Positions 55,877-64,000 of a stretch of DNA of 64,000 nt are shown here, piece after piece (positions within the stretch are counted from its first letter, which is position 1; the number at the start of each line of letters is the position of its first letter). Where the stretch lies: positions 744,001 through 808,000 of the forward strand of contig NZ_AP027059.1 of NCBI RefSeq assembly GCF_030295325.1, written 5' to 3'. Below the pieces are notes generated by a model. The model was given only the letters and a program-made list of their open reading frames with translations. It made no database searches and was not told the DNA's origin. Both the position numbers and the translations under genes were made by a program. Source of the stretch: Haliovirga abyssi (GTDB lineage Bacteria > Fusobacteriota > Fusobacteriia > Fusobacteriales > Haliovirgaceae).

Positions 55877-56647
55877 ATGGATATAGCTACAGTCATTGGA
55901 TTTGTTGCTATTTTAATGTTAATGTTAATAGGGATGGGGTTTAATTTAGGGCCATTTGTAGATGTACAATCAGCAGCTATAGTTGTTGGTGGAACTGGCG
56001 GAGCACTTTTAATGTCATATCCATTGCCAGTTATATTAAAAATTGGTGGAATTATGAAAAATGCATTTTTTAATTCTTTGCCTGATACTGGAATAGTTAT
56101 AACTACATTGGTAAGTTTTTCAGAAAAGGCAAGAAGAGAGGGACTTTTAGCATTGGAAGCTGATGTAGAGTCATTAGAAGATGAATTTATGAAAAAAGGA
56201 ATTCAGTTAATAGTAGATGGAACAGATCCAGAATTGGTAAAAAGTATATTAGATACAGAAGTTTCGTTTGTGGATGAGAGGCATACTGTAGGGAAAGGAA
56301 TGATGGATACTGGTGCTAGTTTAGGGCCTGCTTTTGGTATGCTAGGAACGCTAATAGGACTTATACTTATGTTAGGGAATTTAAGTGATCCAGGTTCATT
56401 AGGGCCATCAATGGCAATCGCATTAATTACGACTTTGTATGGTTCTTTTATAGCAAATGTAGTTTTTACTCCAATAGCTAATAAGTTGGGATATTATAAT
56501 TCAAGAGAAGTTCTTAGTAAACAAATGGTAATAGAGGGGATTTTATCTATTCAAGCGGGAGATAATCCAAAAGTTTTAGAAGAAAAATTAAAATCATTTT
56601 TATCAGGTAGCGAAAGAGGAGCTGTTGCACCAAAAGAGGGGGAATAA
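55877..56647 (+). CDS. motA: flagellar stator protein MotA
   Basis: 256 residues with four membrane spans (about 5-25, 32-52, 150-170, 180-202). The cytoplasmic loop between spans 2 and 3 holds the charged EKARREGLLALE segment, and TGASLGPAFGMLGTLIGLI and MAIALITTLYGSFIANVVFT are family signatures. It couples ion flow to torque at the rotor; whether protons or sodium are used is not clear. AGGAGGT precedes the ATG by 10 bases. motB starts 2 bases after the stop. Confidence 0.95.
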   Translation: MDIATVIGFVAILMLMLIGMGFNLGPFVDVQSAAIVVGGTGGALLMSYPLPVILKIGGIMKNAFFNSLPDTGIVITTLVSFSEKARREGLLALEADVESLEDEFMKKGIQLIVDGTDPELVKSILDTEVSFVDERHTVGKGMMDTGASLGPAFGMLGTLIGLILMLGNLSDPGSLGPSMAIALITTLYGSFIANVVFTPIANKLGYYNSREVLSKQMVIEGILSIQAGDNPKVLEEKLKSFLSGSERGAVAPKEGE

Positions 56648-56649
56648 TC

Positions 56650-57435
56650 ATGGGTGAAAAAAAATGTCCAGAATGTAAAGAAGGTGCGCCAGAGTACATG
56701 AACACTTATGGGGATATGATGACCCTATTAATGTGTTTTTTTGTATTATTGTTTGCGTTTTCATCTTTAGATTCTCAAAAATTTCAAACTATGATGAAAG
56801 CTTTTCAAGGGGCATTAGGAGTTATGAAAGGTGGAAAGACTGTTAGCCCAGAAAAGCTAATAACTGACAGCAGGATACAAAATAAAGGAACTGAAATGAA
56901 ATTTGCAAAAATGGCAAAAGAGTTGCAAAAAGAATTACAAGATAGATTAAATGAAGAAAATAAAAAAACAGGAAAAAATAAAAAATTAAAAGATATTGCA
57001 GATATAAAATTAACTGAAAGAGGGCTGAAAATTAGTTTTGGAGATAGAGCTCTATTTGATATAGGAAAAGCAAAATTAAAAAAAGAATCAAAAGTGATGT
57101 TAGATAAGATAGCTGGATATATAGGGAGATTAGAAAATAATATAGTAGTGGAAGGTCATACTGATAATGTTCCAATACATAACAATGAGTTTCCGAGCAA
57201 CTGGGAGCTTTCAACAACAAGAGCAACTAATGTTTTAAGAAATTTATTGAAAAAATCTCCTTCGTTAAAAGGGAGAATTTCAGCTTCTGGATATGGAGAT
57301 ACAAGACCTATAGCTACTAATGATACAGTTTCAGGAAGAAAAAAAAATAGAAGAGTTGATATAATTATATTGAAAAGTAAAGATGAGATAGTTAGTGAAG
57401 AGTTATTGAAAAGAAGTTTACAAGGAGGAAAATAG
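56650..57435 (+). CDS. motB: flagellar stator protein MotB
   Basis: 261 residues. A short cytoplasmic tail with an unusual CPECKEGAPEYMNTYGDMMT start leads into one span (about 20-42) carrying the ion-binding Asp in TYGDMMTLLMCFFVLL. A plug and linker follow, then the OmpA-like peptidoglycan-binding domain (about 130-245) with VEGHTDNVPI and GRKKNRRVDI. It anchors the stator to the cell wall. The N-terminal CPEC pair is seen in other MotB proteins of this branch. Confidence 0.95.
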   Translation: MGEKKCPECKEGAPEYMNTYGDMMTLLMCFFVLLFAFSSLDSQKFQTMMKAFQGALGVMKGGKTVSPEKLITDSRIQNKGTEMKFAKMAKELQKELQDRLNEENKKTGKNKKLKDIADIKLTERGLKISFGDRALFDIGKAKLKKESKVMLDKIAGYIGRLENNIVVEGHTDNVPIHNNEFPSNWELSTTRATNVLRNLLKKSPSLKGRISASGYGDTRPIATNDTVSGRKKNRRVDIIILKSKDEIVSEELLKRSLQGGK

Positions 57436-57436
57436 T

Positions 57437-57955
57437 ATGCCAGATGAAGAGAAAAAAGAGATGCCTTTTATAACAAAAGCGTTAATTGTGGCGATATTAG
57501 CTGTTGTAATAATAATTTTAGCTGCAGGTATTTCATATTTTGTAGCTTCTAAAGCAATAAAAACTAGTTCTACAGCTCAAATTGAAGGTGGAGGAAAATC
57601 TAAAAAAGATTCAAAAAAAGATAAAGATAAAAATGTTTCTGGACCTATTGTTGATTTTGGAGGATTTACAGTAAATTTAAATGAGAAAGAAACAAGGTAT
57701 TTAGTTTGCAAGATACAATTTGAAATAGATCCAACAGGAAAAGACAAAGGGAAAAATGGTCAACTGGAGGTTCCGGAAAAATTGGTTATATTGCAAGATA
57801 GAGTTTTAACAATTTTGAGAAGTAAAAGCATTATGGATTTGGCACAAGATCCAAGTTTGAAAAATTTAAAAAAAGAGATTATAAATGCAGTGAATAAAGT
57901 TTTAGAAAAAAGTAAAATTAGTGGTGTATATTTTACAAGTTGGATAATTCAATAG
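57437..57955 (+). CDS. fliL: flagellar basal body-associated protein FliL
   Basis: 172 residues. One membrane span (about 12-36) is followed by a Lys/Asp-rich linker and the FliL domain (about 70-172): FGGFTVNLNEKETRYLVCKI, then ILQDRVLTILRSKSIMDL. FliL surrounds the stator and supports torque and stator stability. It starts 1 base after motB ends. A family C element fills the gap to fliM. Confidence 0.93.
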   Translation: MPDEEKKEMPFITKALIVAILAVVIIILAAGISYFVASKAIKTSSTAQIEGGGKSKKDSKKDKDKNVSGPIVDFGGFTVNLNEKETRYLVCKIQFEIDPTGKDKGKNGQLEVPEKLVILQDRVLTILRSKSIMDLAQDPSLKNLKKEIINAVNKVLEKSKISGVYFTSWIIQ

Positions 57956-58004
57956 AGAGTTAGATAGAAGATTAGAATGTAAAAAGATTTTTGAAATATT
58001 TAAA

Positions 58005-58186
58005 TAATATATATATAAATATGAAGAAAACTAAATACTGTTTTGAGAAACAAACAATAAATGATTTATTTCTCAAAAAGTAGTTTTCAAAAGTCACATT
58101 TATATATATAATTTCGTAGAGAGATTCGAACATTATATATATAAATATGAAGAAAACTAAACACTATTTTGAGAAACAAACAATAG
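58005..58186 (+). repeat. family C structured hairpin element, copy 2, with an extra upstream half
   Basis: The complete element is 58069-58145 and its 3' arm to 58176: outer TTTCTCAAAA (58069-58078) with TTTTGAGAAA (58167-58176), GTTTTC (58083-58088) with GAAAAC (58152-58157) plus the unpaired TAAA, a 6/2 internal loop, an 18-bp AT stem (58095-58112 with 58132-58149, one mismatch), bulged C, and a TTCG/CGAA cap. The 3' half also occurs once upstream (58005-58060) in direct orientation, so the 5' arm could pair with either copy. Confidence 0.8.
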
Positions 58187-58199
58187 GTGGTGATAAAAT

Positions 58200-59186
58200 A
58201 TGGCAGAAGTATTATCGCAGGACGAAATTGACGCACTGTTGTCAGCCATATCAACTGGAGAAGTAAATTTAGAAGAAGCAAAAAGTATAGAAGAAGAAAA
58301 AAAAGTAAAAGTTTATGACTTTAAAAGACCAGATAAATTATCTAAGGATCAGCTGAGAACAATTCAAATGATTCATGAAACTTTTGCTAGATTAAACACT
58401 ACAATGCTTTCTGCTCAACTTAGATCGGCTATTCAAATACAAGTTATTTCTGTTGACCAAATAACTTATGAGGAATTTATTCGTTCTATACCAGAATTTA
58501 CTATTTTAGGGATATTTGATGTTGGTAGTTTAGAGGGAAATGCTATATTAGAGATGAATCCCAATATAGTATATACAATAATAGATCGGTTATTTGGTGG
58601 ACCTGGAGAAATGATAGATCTGTCAAGGGAACTTACTGATATTGAATTAACTGTTATAGAAAGAGTTATTTTAAAATTATTAAATAATTTAAAAGAGTCA
58701 TGGTCAAATATAATAGAAGTTTCACCACGAATAGAACAAATAGAATCAAATCCACAATTTGTACAAGTAGTTGGGCCAAACGAAATGGTGGTGCTTGTAA
58801 CATTTGAAGTGAAAATTGGAAGTGTGGAAGGGATGATGAATATATGTCTTCCTTATCCAATGATAGATCCAATTGTTTCTAAATTATCAGCACAATATTG
58901 GTTTTCATCTGTAAGAAAAGAGATGACAAAAGAGAATTTAGGAGCTTTAAAAAGTAGATTGAATAAAGTTAATGTACCACTTATAGCTAATCTTGGTAAA
59001 GCTATAGTTTCTCTTAATGATTTATTGAAACTAAAACAAGGGGATGTATTAAAATTAAATCAAAGTGCAAATAAAAATTTGGATATATCTGTGGGTAATA
59101 AATTGAAATTTAAAGCTACCCCAGGGACAGTAGGAAAAAAAATGGCGATAACTATAAAAGAAGTTTTAGAGGAAGGAAGTGATTAA
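58200..59186 (+). CDS. fliM: flagellar motor switch protein FliM
   Basis: 328 residues. The N-terminal CheY-binding motif is VLSQDEIDALLSAI. The middle CheC-like domain (about 45-235) includes TIIDRLFGGPGE, and the C-terminal SpoA domain (about 250-325) has LKLKQGDVLKLNQ. It forms the C-ring with FliG and FliY. GGTGGTGATAAA precedes the ATG, directly after the family C element. fliY begins 2 bases after the stop. Confidence 0.95.
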   Translation: MAEVLSQDEIDALLSAISTGEVNLEEAKSIEEEKKVKVYDFKRPDKLSKDQLRTIQMIHETFARLNTTMLSAQLRSAIQIQVISVDQITYEEFIRSIPEFTILGIFDVGSLEGNAILEMNPNIVYTIIDRLFGGPGEMIDLSRELTDIELTVIERVILKLLNNLKESWSNIIEVSPRIEQIESNPQFVQVVGPNEMVVLVTFEVKIGSVEGMMNICLPYPMIDPIVSKLSAQYWFSSVRKEMTKENLGALKSRLNKVNVPLIANLGKAIVSLNDLLKLKQGDVLKLNQSANKNLDISVGNKLKFKATPGTVGKKMAITIKEVLEEGSD

Positions 59187-59188
59187 AC

Positions 59189-60406
59189 ATGGAGGGAATT
59201 TTATCTCAGGAGGAGATAGATGCTTTGCTTGGTGGGGGAGATTCTGCAGGAACAGAACCAGAGCCTAAAGAATCTAATTTTGAAAAAAAAATACATTTAA
59301 CTCAAGATGAAAAAGATGTTATAGGAGAGGTTGGGAATATCTCTTTAGGATCATCTTCAACAGCGTTATCAACGTTACTAGGGAAAAATGTTTCAATAAC
59401 AACTCCAAAAGTAGAAGTTTGGAATTTGGAGGAATTAAAATCTAAATTAGCTGGAGAAGAAAAAGTAGTTATTCAAATAGAATATAAAAGTGGTTTTAGT
59501 GGATTAAATATGCTGATAATGGAAAGTAAAAACGCACTTATAATAGGGGATTTGATGATGGGAAACGATGGTAGTAACCCGCCAGATAAATTAGAAGATT
59601 TATATTTAAGTGCAGTTGTAGAATCGATGAATCAAATGATGGGAAGTTCAGCAACTTCATTAGCTGGGATGTTTAAAAAAGAGATAGATATAAATCCACC
59701 TTCAGTATCAGTAAGTAATATAGATGAAATTAATTCAAAAACAGATTTTTTTAATAAAAATAATGAATTTGTAATTGTAATATTTGATATGAAAATAGAA
59801 GGATTAATAGATACTAATATTTATCAAATTTTAAGCGCAGAATTTGCAAGAGAAATGGTTTCTGAAATGCATAAAATGAGTGGGGAAGAAGAGGAGCCTC
59901 AACAACCACAACCACAAATGCAACAGCAAACTATTCAACAGAATCCACAAATGCAACAACCACAAATAAATCAAAATATGGGGATGCAAATGCCACCGAA
60001 TATGGGATGGCAACAACCACAAATGCAAAACATGGGAATGCCTCAACAGCCACAAATGATGGGAGGATATCAAAACTTTCAACAACCTGTAAATGTACAA
60101 CCAGTACAATTTGCATCTTTTGGAAATTCAATTCAGCAAGAAATGCCTTCAAACATAGATTTGATAATGGATGTTCCATTGCAAGTTACTGTAGAATTGG
60201 GAAGAACAAAAATGCAGATAAAAGAAATACTTGACTTAGGGCCAGGTTCTATAGTAGAATTAGATAAGTTAGCAGGAGAGCCACTAAATATACTAGTTAA
60301 TGGGAAATTGATTGCAAAAGGAGAAGTAGTTGTAATTGATGAAAGTTTTGGAGTTAGGGTAATAGATATTGTTAGTAAAATGGAAAGATTAAATAAAGTC
60401 CAATAA
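59189..60406 (+). CDS. fliY: flagellar motor switch protein FliY (FliN with CheC-like domain)
   Basis: 405 residues. A second CheY-binding-type motif, ILSQEEIDALLGG, opens the protein. A CheC-like phosphatase region (about 40-230) with DVIGEVGNISLGSSSTALST and ESMNQMMGSSA follows. After a long Gln/Pro/Met/Asn-rich linker (about 232-305) comes the FliN/SpoA domain (about 325-400; DVPLQVTVELGRTKMQIKEI). FliY is the FliN of Bacillus-type C-rings and can dephosphorylate CheY-P. The linker is longer than in B. subtilis as I recall it. Confidence 0.93.
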   Translation: MEGILSQEEIDALLGGGDSAGTEPEPKESNFEKKIHLTQDEKDVIGEVGNISLGSSSTALSTLLGKNVSITTPKVEVWNLEELKSKLAGEEKVVIQIEYKSGFSGLNMLIMESKNALIIGDLMMGNDGSNPPDKLEDLYLSAVVESMNQMMGSSATSLAGMFKKEIDINPPSVSVSNIDEINSKTDFFNKNNEFVIVIFDMKIEGLIDTNIYQILSAEFAREMVSEMHKMSGEEEEPQQPQPQMQQQTIQQNPQMQQPQINQNMGMQMPPNMGWQQPQMQNMGMPQQPQMMGGYQNFQQPVNVQPVQFASFGNSIQQEMPSNIDLIMDVPLQVTVELGRTKMQIKEILDLGPGSIVELDKLAGEPLNILVNGKLIAKGEVVVIDESFGVRVIDIVSKMERLNKVQ

Positions 60407-60425
60407 AAATAAGGAGGTATTATAA

Positions 60426-60791
60426 ATGGGAACTAAAGTATTGATTGTTGATGATGCGGCGTTTATGAGAATGATGATTAAAAACATTTTATCAAAAGCA
60501 GGGTATGAAATAGTTGGTGAAGCTGAAAATGGTGCTCAAGCGGTATCGAAATTTAAAGAGGCAAAACCAGATTTAGTTACTATGGATATTACTATGCCAG
60601 AAATGGATGGGATTACTGCAGTAAAAGAAATAATGAAAATGGATGGAACTGCAAAAATAATAATGTGTAGTGCAATGGGACAACAAGCAATGGTTATAGA
60701 TGCAATACAAGCAGGCGCAAAAGATTTTATAGTTAAACCATTCCAACCTAATAGAGTATTAGAAGCAGTAGGGAAAGTTGTAGGAAGTTAG
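60426..60791 (+). CDS. cheY: chemotaxis response regulator CheY
   Basis: 121 residues, a single receiver domain. The acidic pair is in VLIVDDAAFMRMMI, the phosphorylated Asp in DLVTMDITMPEMDG, the conserved Thr/Ser in MCSAMG, and the Lys in DFIVKPFQP. Phosphorylated CheY binds FliM and FliY to set rotation sense. AAGGAGGT precedes the ATG. It sits between the switch and export-gate genes, as in Bacillus and Thermotoga. Confidence 0.95.
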   Translation: MGTKVLIVDDAAFMRMMIKNILSKAGYEIVGEAENGAQAVSKFKEAKPDLVTMDITMPEMDGITAVKEIMKMDGTAKIIMCSAMGQQAMVIDAIQAGAKDFIVKPFQPNRVLEAVGKVVGS

Positions 60792-60793
60792 TT

Positions 60794-61183
60794 ATGGATA
60801 GATTACTTTTTCTTGAAATTTTTTCTTTTTTTGTTATTGCTATAATTTTAGCTGGAGCATTATATGTTTTAAGAGGAAAAAGAAAAAGTATATTTTTTAA
60901 AAATAGCAATATAGAAGAAATTGAGAGATTTTATTATATGCCTAAAGTATTTATTTCTATTGTAAAAATAGGAGAAAAATATTTTATGTTAGGAGTGACA
61001 GAAAATAGTATTAATAAGTTAGAAGAGATATTAAATATGGATGAAATTGAAGAATTGAAAAAAGTTTCAAGTAAAAATGAAATTGGAACTAAATTTAGTA
61101 GATTTTTTTCTGAAAGAAAAGATAATAATGTAGAAAATTTAAAAAGTAGATTGAAAAAAATGAGGCATGAAGATGAAGAGTAA
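60794..61183 (+). CDS. fliO: flagellar biosynthetic protein FliO
   Basis: 129 residues. An N-terminal span (about 5-27) is followed by a small cytoplasmic domain with KVFISIVKIGEKYFMLGVTE, the core of FliO-like proteins. FliO is an assembly factor for the FliP pore. Identification rests on this weak motif, the size and the position between cheY and fliP. The end overlaps the fliP start. Confidence 0.82.
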   Translation: MDRLLFLEIFSFFVIAIILAGALYVLRGKRKSIFFKNSNIEEIERFYYMPKVFISIVKIGEKYFMLGVTENSINKLEEILNMDEIEELKKVSSKNEIGTKFSRFFSERKDNNVENLKSRLKKMRHEDEE

Positions 61184-61919
61184 ATTAAAAGTTTTATTTT
61201 TTTTTATTATAATATCGTTTAGTTTGTATGCAGAGCAAAAAATTGCTATTCCAAAATTTAATTTTGGAATAGGTGCATCAAAGTCTCCAGACGATTTAGT
61301 TACAAGCTTGCAAATCTTAATGGGATTAACAATTTTAACAATTGCTCCATCTATAATAATAATGACTACTTCTTTTATAAGAATTATTATAGTATTACAT
61401 TTTGTAAGGCAGGCTTTAGGAGTGCAACAAATGCCCCCAAATCAAGTTTTGGTTGGGCTAGCACTTTTTCTTACTTTTTTTATAATGGAGCCAACAGCTA
61501 ACGATATTATGCAAAATGGAATTAATCCATATTTGAATAAAAAAATAAGTCAAGAGACACTATTTAAAAATATTGAGAATCCTCTTAAAAAATTTATGTT
61601 AAAGCAAACGAGAGTTAAGGATTTAGAATTATTTGTAAAACTATCTAAGACTAAAAAAGTAAAATCAAGAAAAGACTTGTCTGTATGGATAGTGACACCA
61701 GCATATATAATAAGCGAATTAACAAGAGGATTTGAAATTGGAATTTTAATTTTTATTCCTTTTATAATAATAGATATGATAGTGGCTACAGTTTTAATGT
61801 CTTTAGGGATGATGATGTTGCCGCCAGTTATGATATCTATCCCATTTAAGCTTCTGTTATTTGTAATGGTTGATGGGTGGAATTTAATAATTAATTCTTT
61901 AGTAAAAAGTTTTAATTAG
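61173..61919 (+). CDS. fliP: flagellar type III export protein FliP
   Basis: 248 residues from the ATG at 61173, 7 bases after GAGG; an in-frame ATG at 61167 is only 1 base from that site. A signal-like N-terminus (LKVLFFFIIISFSLYAEQ) is followed by the family blocks LTILTIAPSIIIMTTSFIRI, LRQALGVQ-like VRQALGVQQMPPNQVLVG, FIPFIIIDMIVATVLMSLGM and MLPPVMISIPFKLLLFV. FliP with FliQ and FliR forms the export gate. It overlaps fliO by 11 bases. Confidence 0.95.
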   Translation: MKSKLKVLFFFIIISFSLYAEQKIAIPKFNFGIGASKSPDDLVTSLQILMGLTILTIAPSIIIMTTSFIRIIIVLHFVRQALGVQQMPPNQVLVGLALFLTFFIMEPTANDIMQNGINPYLNKKISQETLFKNIENPLKKFMLKQTRVKDLELFVKLSKTKKVKSRKDLSVWIVTPAYIISELTRGFEIGILIFIPFIIIDMIVATVLMSLGMMMLPPVMISIPFKLLLFVMVDGWNLIINSLVKSFN

Positions 61920-61920
61920 G

Positions 61921-62027
61921 AATAGGTTAAAAATAACATTCCAATTTTGTTTTAAAACAACAAGATTCAACTGTTTTTATAATAAATTTTATAACAAAAT
62001 ATAACAAACTTATTTTTTAAATGTTAT
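61921..62027. repeat. family A inverted-repeat element, copy 3
   Basis: TTAAAAATAA (near 61927) pairs with TTATTTTTTAA (near 62010), with inner CCAATTTTGTT and ATAACAAAAT. The central hairpin is again different (ACA/TGT around 61958-61975). It begins 1 base after the fliP stop and ends at the fliQ Shine-Dalgarno AGGAG. Confidence 0.75.
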
Positions 62028-62042
62028 TTAGGAGAAAAAGAT

Positions 62043-62309
62043 ATGTCGGAAGAATTGATAATGAAATTAGTGACAGATGCATTGATGTTAATTTTGAAAA
62101 TAACTTTGCCAGTTTTAATAGTTGGTTTAACAGTTGGTTTAATGGTAGGGATTTTTCAAGCAACTACACAAATTCAAGAAATGACGCTAAGTTTTATTCC
62201 TAAAATAATAGCAGTGTTTTTAGTTATTTTTTTGTTGGGACATTGGATGTTAATTACAATTGTAGAATATACAAAAAATTTATTTGAACTTATTTCAACA
62301 CTAAGGTAG
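62043..62309 (+). CDS. fliQ: flagellar type III export protein FliQ
   Basis: 88 residues with two membrane spans (about 17-38 and 52-75). VTDALMLILKITLPVLIVGL and VGIFQATTQIQEMTLSFIPK are the conserved family blocks. It assembles around FliP and FliR in the export gate. The ATG at 62043 follows AGGAG by 7 bases. An unrelated overlapping frame at 62021 is a shadow. Confidence 0.95.
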   Translation: MSEELIMKLVTDALMLILKITLPVLIVGLTVGLMVGIFQATTQIQEMTLSFIPKIIAVFLVIFLLGHWMLITIVEYTKNLFELISTLR

Positions 62310-62317
62310 ATGAAAAT

Positions 62318-63097
62318 ATGAACTTTTTATATAATAATGTAATATTTTTTTTGTTGATTTTTTTAAGGCTAAGCGGAATACTTTTTTTTACTCCTGTTTA
62401 TAGCAGTAATAGTATAAACAGAAGAGTTAAGATAGGATTTCTTATTTTAATAGCTTTTTTAATTTATCCAGTTGTACCAAAAGATATATCTATTTTGAGA
62501 AATTTAACTTTTTTTAATTTGATACTAATAAGTATAAAAGAAGTTTTAATTGGCGCAATAATAGGTTTTTTTGTATTGTTGATTTTTTCTACAGTACAAA
62601 CAGCATCTCAAATATATAGTATGGATATGGGATTTGGAATGGTAAATATATTTGATCCTGTTTCACAAATACAGGCACCTGTATTAGGGCAGTTAAACTA
62701 TTTGTTTATATTGGGAATATTTTTAATAACTGGTGAATATAGAAGAATATTTGAAGTTTTAGTATCTACTTTTTATAAATATAAAATAGGCAATATTAGT
62801 TATCATTATGGTACTCTAGCTAAAAATATGGCAGATAGTTTTGCATATTATTTTATGGTTTCTGTGAAAATTGCATTACCTGTTTTAGGAATATTATTTA
62901 TTGTAGATGTTACATTGGGGGTTATGGCAAGAATAGCTCCACAAATGAATGTTTTTTTTATAGGTATGCCATTGAAAATTTTGGTGGGGCTTTTGTTTTT
63001 AATCACGTTTATTCCGTATTTATTTACATATCTGAATCACTTATTGAATAACGGATATATAAAATTATTATATATTATACAAAAGGTTGTGACTTAA
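62318..63097 (+). CDS. fliR: flagellar type III export protein FliR
   Basis: 259 residues with about six spans. FFLLIFLRLSGILFFTPVYS at the start, KEVLIGAIIGFFVLLIFSTV and LGVMARIAPQMNVFFIGMPL are conserved. It caps the FliP ring and contacts FlhB. It starts 8 bases after fliQ ends; flhB starts directly after its stop. Confidence 0.94.
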   Translation: MNFLYNNVIFFLLIFLRLSGILFFTPVYSSNSINRRVKIGFLILIAFLIYPVVPKDISILRNLTFFNLILISIKEVLIGAIIGFFVLLIFSTVQTASQIYSMDMGFGMVNIFDPVSQIQAPVLGQLNYLFILGIFLITGEYRRIFEVLVSTFYKYKIGNISYHYGTLAKNMADSFAYYFMVSVKIALPVLGILFIVDVTLGVMARIAPQMNVFFIGMPLKILVGLLFLITFIPYLFTYLNHLLNNGYIKLLYIIQKVVT

Positions 63098-64000
63098 TTG
63101 TTAGAGTATAAAATCGGTTATTCGATAAATTTACAGCTATTTGCGGAAGGCGAGAAAACAGAAGAAGCTACTCCAAGAAGAAGAGAAGAGTCTAGGAAAA
63201 AAGGGCAAGTCGCTAAAAGCCCAGATTTAGCTCAAACAGCAACATTATTAGTGGGTATAATTGTATTAAAAATAATGTTTAAATTTATGTATAAAATGTT
63301 ATATGTGAATTTTAAAAATAGTTTTTATAATATGGATATAACAAAATTTACAATAGAAAAGTTAGAAGAAATTTTTTTAAAAGATGCTTTACTATTTTTC
63401 ATAGTTATTTCTCCGATTTTATTAGCAATTTTAATATCTGGAGTTTTAGCTAATTATATTCAAGTTGGTTTTCTATTTACAACAGAACCTTTAAAACCTA
63501 GTTTTAGTAAGATAAATCCAATAAGTGGATTAAAAAACATGTTTTCATTAAAAAAACTAGTAGAACTAATAAAAACAATAATAAAATTAATAATAATAGG
63601 AATTTATGGATATTCAGTTGTTAAATCAAATTATAATAGCATTTTAAAAATACCGTTTTTAAATTTTTTCGACGGTTTTATATTAATTTTTAAAATAGTA
63701 TATGATGTTGTTTTAAAAATAGCTATGGCATTATTTGTATTAGCTGTTGTAGATTATTTCTATCAAAAATGGGAATATGACAAAAGTTTAAAAATGTCAA
63801 AACAAGAAATAAAAGAAGAGATGAAACAAACAGAAGGGAATCCACAATTAAAAGCTAAGATGAGAGCAATGCAAAGAGATATGATAAGAAGACGAATGAT
63901 AGAAGAGGTTCCAAAGGCTACTGTTATAATAACAAATCCAACACATTTGTCAGTAGCTTTAAAATATGATAATACAATGTCAGCACCAGTAGTAATTGCA
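63098..64000 (+). CDS. flhB: flagellar type III export protein FlhB (3' end outside window)
   Basis: The frame runs from TTG at 63098, directly after the fliR stop, to the window edge (301 codons, no stop). LFAEGEKTEEATPRRREESR and KKGQVAKSPDL are the FlhB N-terminal signature; four spans and a cytoplasmic domain follow. The self-cleavage NPTH lies in VIITNPTHLSVALKYD near 63930-63950. FlhB controls the switch from hook to filament export with FliK. A TTG start with AAAGG about 12 bases upstream suggests coupling to fliR translation. Confidence 0.93.
   Translation, partial: MLEYKIGYSINLQLFAEGEKTEEATPRRREESRKKGQVAKSPDLAQTATLLVGIIVLKIMFKFMYKMLYVNFKNSFYNMDITKFTIEKLEEIFLKDALLFFIVISPILLAILISGVLANYIQVGFLFTTEPLKPSFSKINPISGLKNMFSLKKLVELIKTIIKLIIIGIYGYSVVKSNYNSILKIPFLNFFDGFILIFKIVYDVVLKIAMALFVLAVVDYFYQKWEYDKSLKMSKQEIKEEMKQTEGNPQLKAKMRAMQRDMIRRRMIEEVPKATVIITNPTHLSVALKYDNTMSAPVVIA

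Noticed and set aside
60007-60234. 75-codon plus-strand frame inside fliY
   Set aside because: Thr/Asn/Ser-rich shadow of the Gln/Pro/Met-rich linker of FliY.
62021-62203. Overlapping 60-codon plus-strand frame at fliQ
   Set aside because: It is an out-of-frame shadow of fliQ without its own ribosome-binding site.

Overview
The window is a very AT-rich bacterial chromosome segment in which every supported gene lies on the + strand. Translation signals are strong AGGAGG-type Shine-Dalgarno sites, start codons are often TTG or GTG, and arginine is mostly AGA. Many predicted lipoproteins, a heptosyltransferase-type glycosyltransferase and an O-antigen-ligase-like protein point to a low-GC diderm. 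Together with a complete-looking flagellar export and motor cluster, this suggests a motile member of the Fusobacteriota or a similar low-GC diderm lineage. That placement is inference; no rRNA gene is present to test it.

Layout. 1-1960: the end of a LacX-like mutarotase gene and dnaJ. 1961-9675: a secreted-protein island made of a tandem duplication of a two-gene cassette (BspA-like leucine-rich-repeat protein plus an unknown exported protein), then a lectin-fold lipoprotein. 9676-19376: housekeeping and envelope genes (yajC, amidase, GerMN protein, TPR protein with an Mrr-like tail, Hsp20, carB, and a ferredoxin/solute-binding fusion). 19377-30302: an N-terminal Maf fragment with a family 9 glycosyltransferase, two FtsX-type permeases around a large hybrid histidine kinase, an AAA ATPase/PD-(D/E)XK protein and a second kinase. 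30328-34663: PHP phosphoesterase, DUF502 protein, O-antigen-ligase-like protein, galE. 34664-35815: a repeat-rich, gene-poor stretch with a MazG-like gene and an HNH remnant. 35816-49722: radical SAM protein, CaCA antiporter, mnmA, clostripain-type lipoprotein, HAD phosphatase, era, mgtE, PAP2 phosphatase, and an exported starch-utilisation pair (glucodextranase-C-like lipoprotein and GH13 lipoprotein). 49775-64000: the flagellar cluster fliK-flgD-(TIGR02530)-flgE-flbD-motA-motB-fliL-fliM-fliY-cheY-fliO-fliP-fliQ-fliR-flhB, cut by the window end inside flhB.

How the genes work together. The last 14 kb encode hook-length control and hook assembly, stator, C-ring switch with its CheY input, and the inner-membrane export gate. 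YajC, the amidase, PAP2, GalE, the GT9 enzyme and the O-antigen-ligase-like protein serve envelope biogenesis. The amylase pair would bind and cut alpha-glucans at the cell surface.

The least expected content is between genes. At least three families of short, structured, inverted-repeat elements recur. Family A (three copies) lies just upstream of yajC, motA and fliQ. Family B has two full copies and one truncated copy. Family C has two copies whose long stems differ in sequence but stay complementary, with fixed bulges and a fixed stem cap. The copy upstream of fliM carries an extra half-element that could form an alternative, mutually exclusive hairpin.
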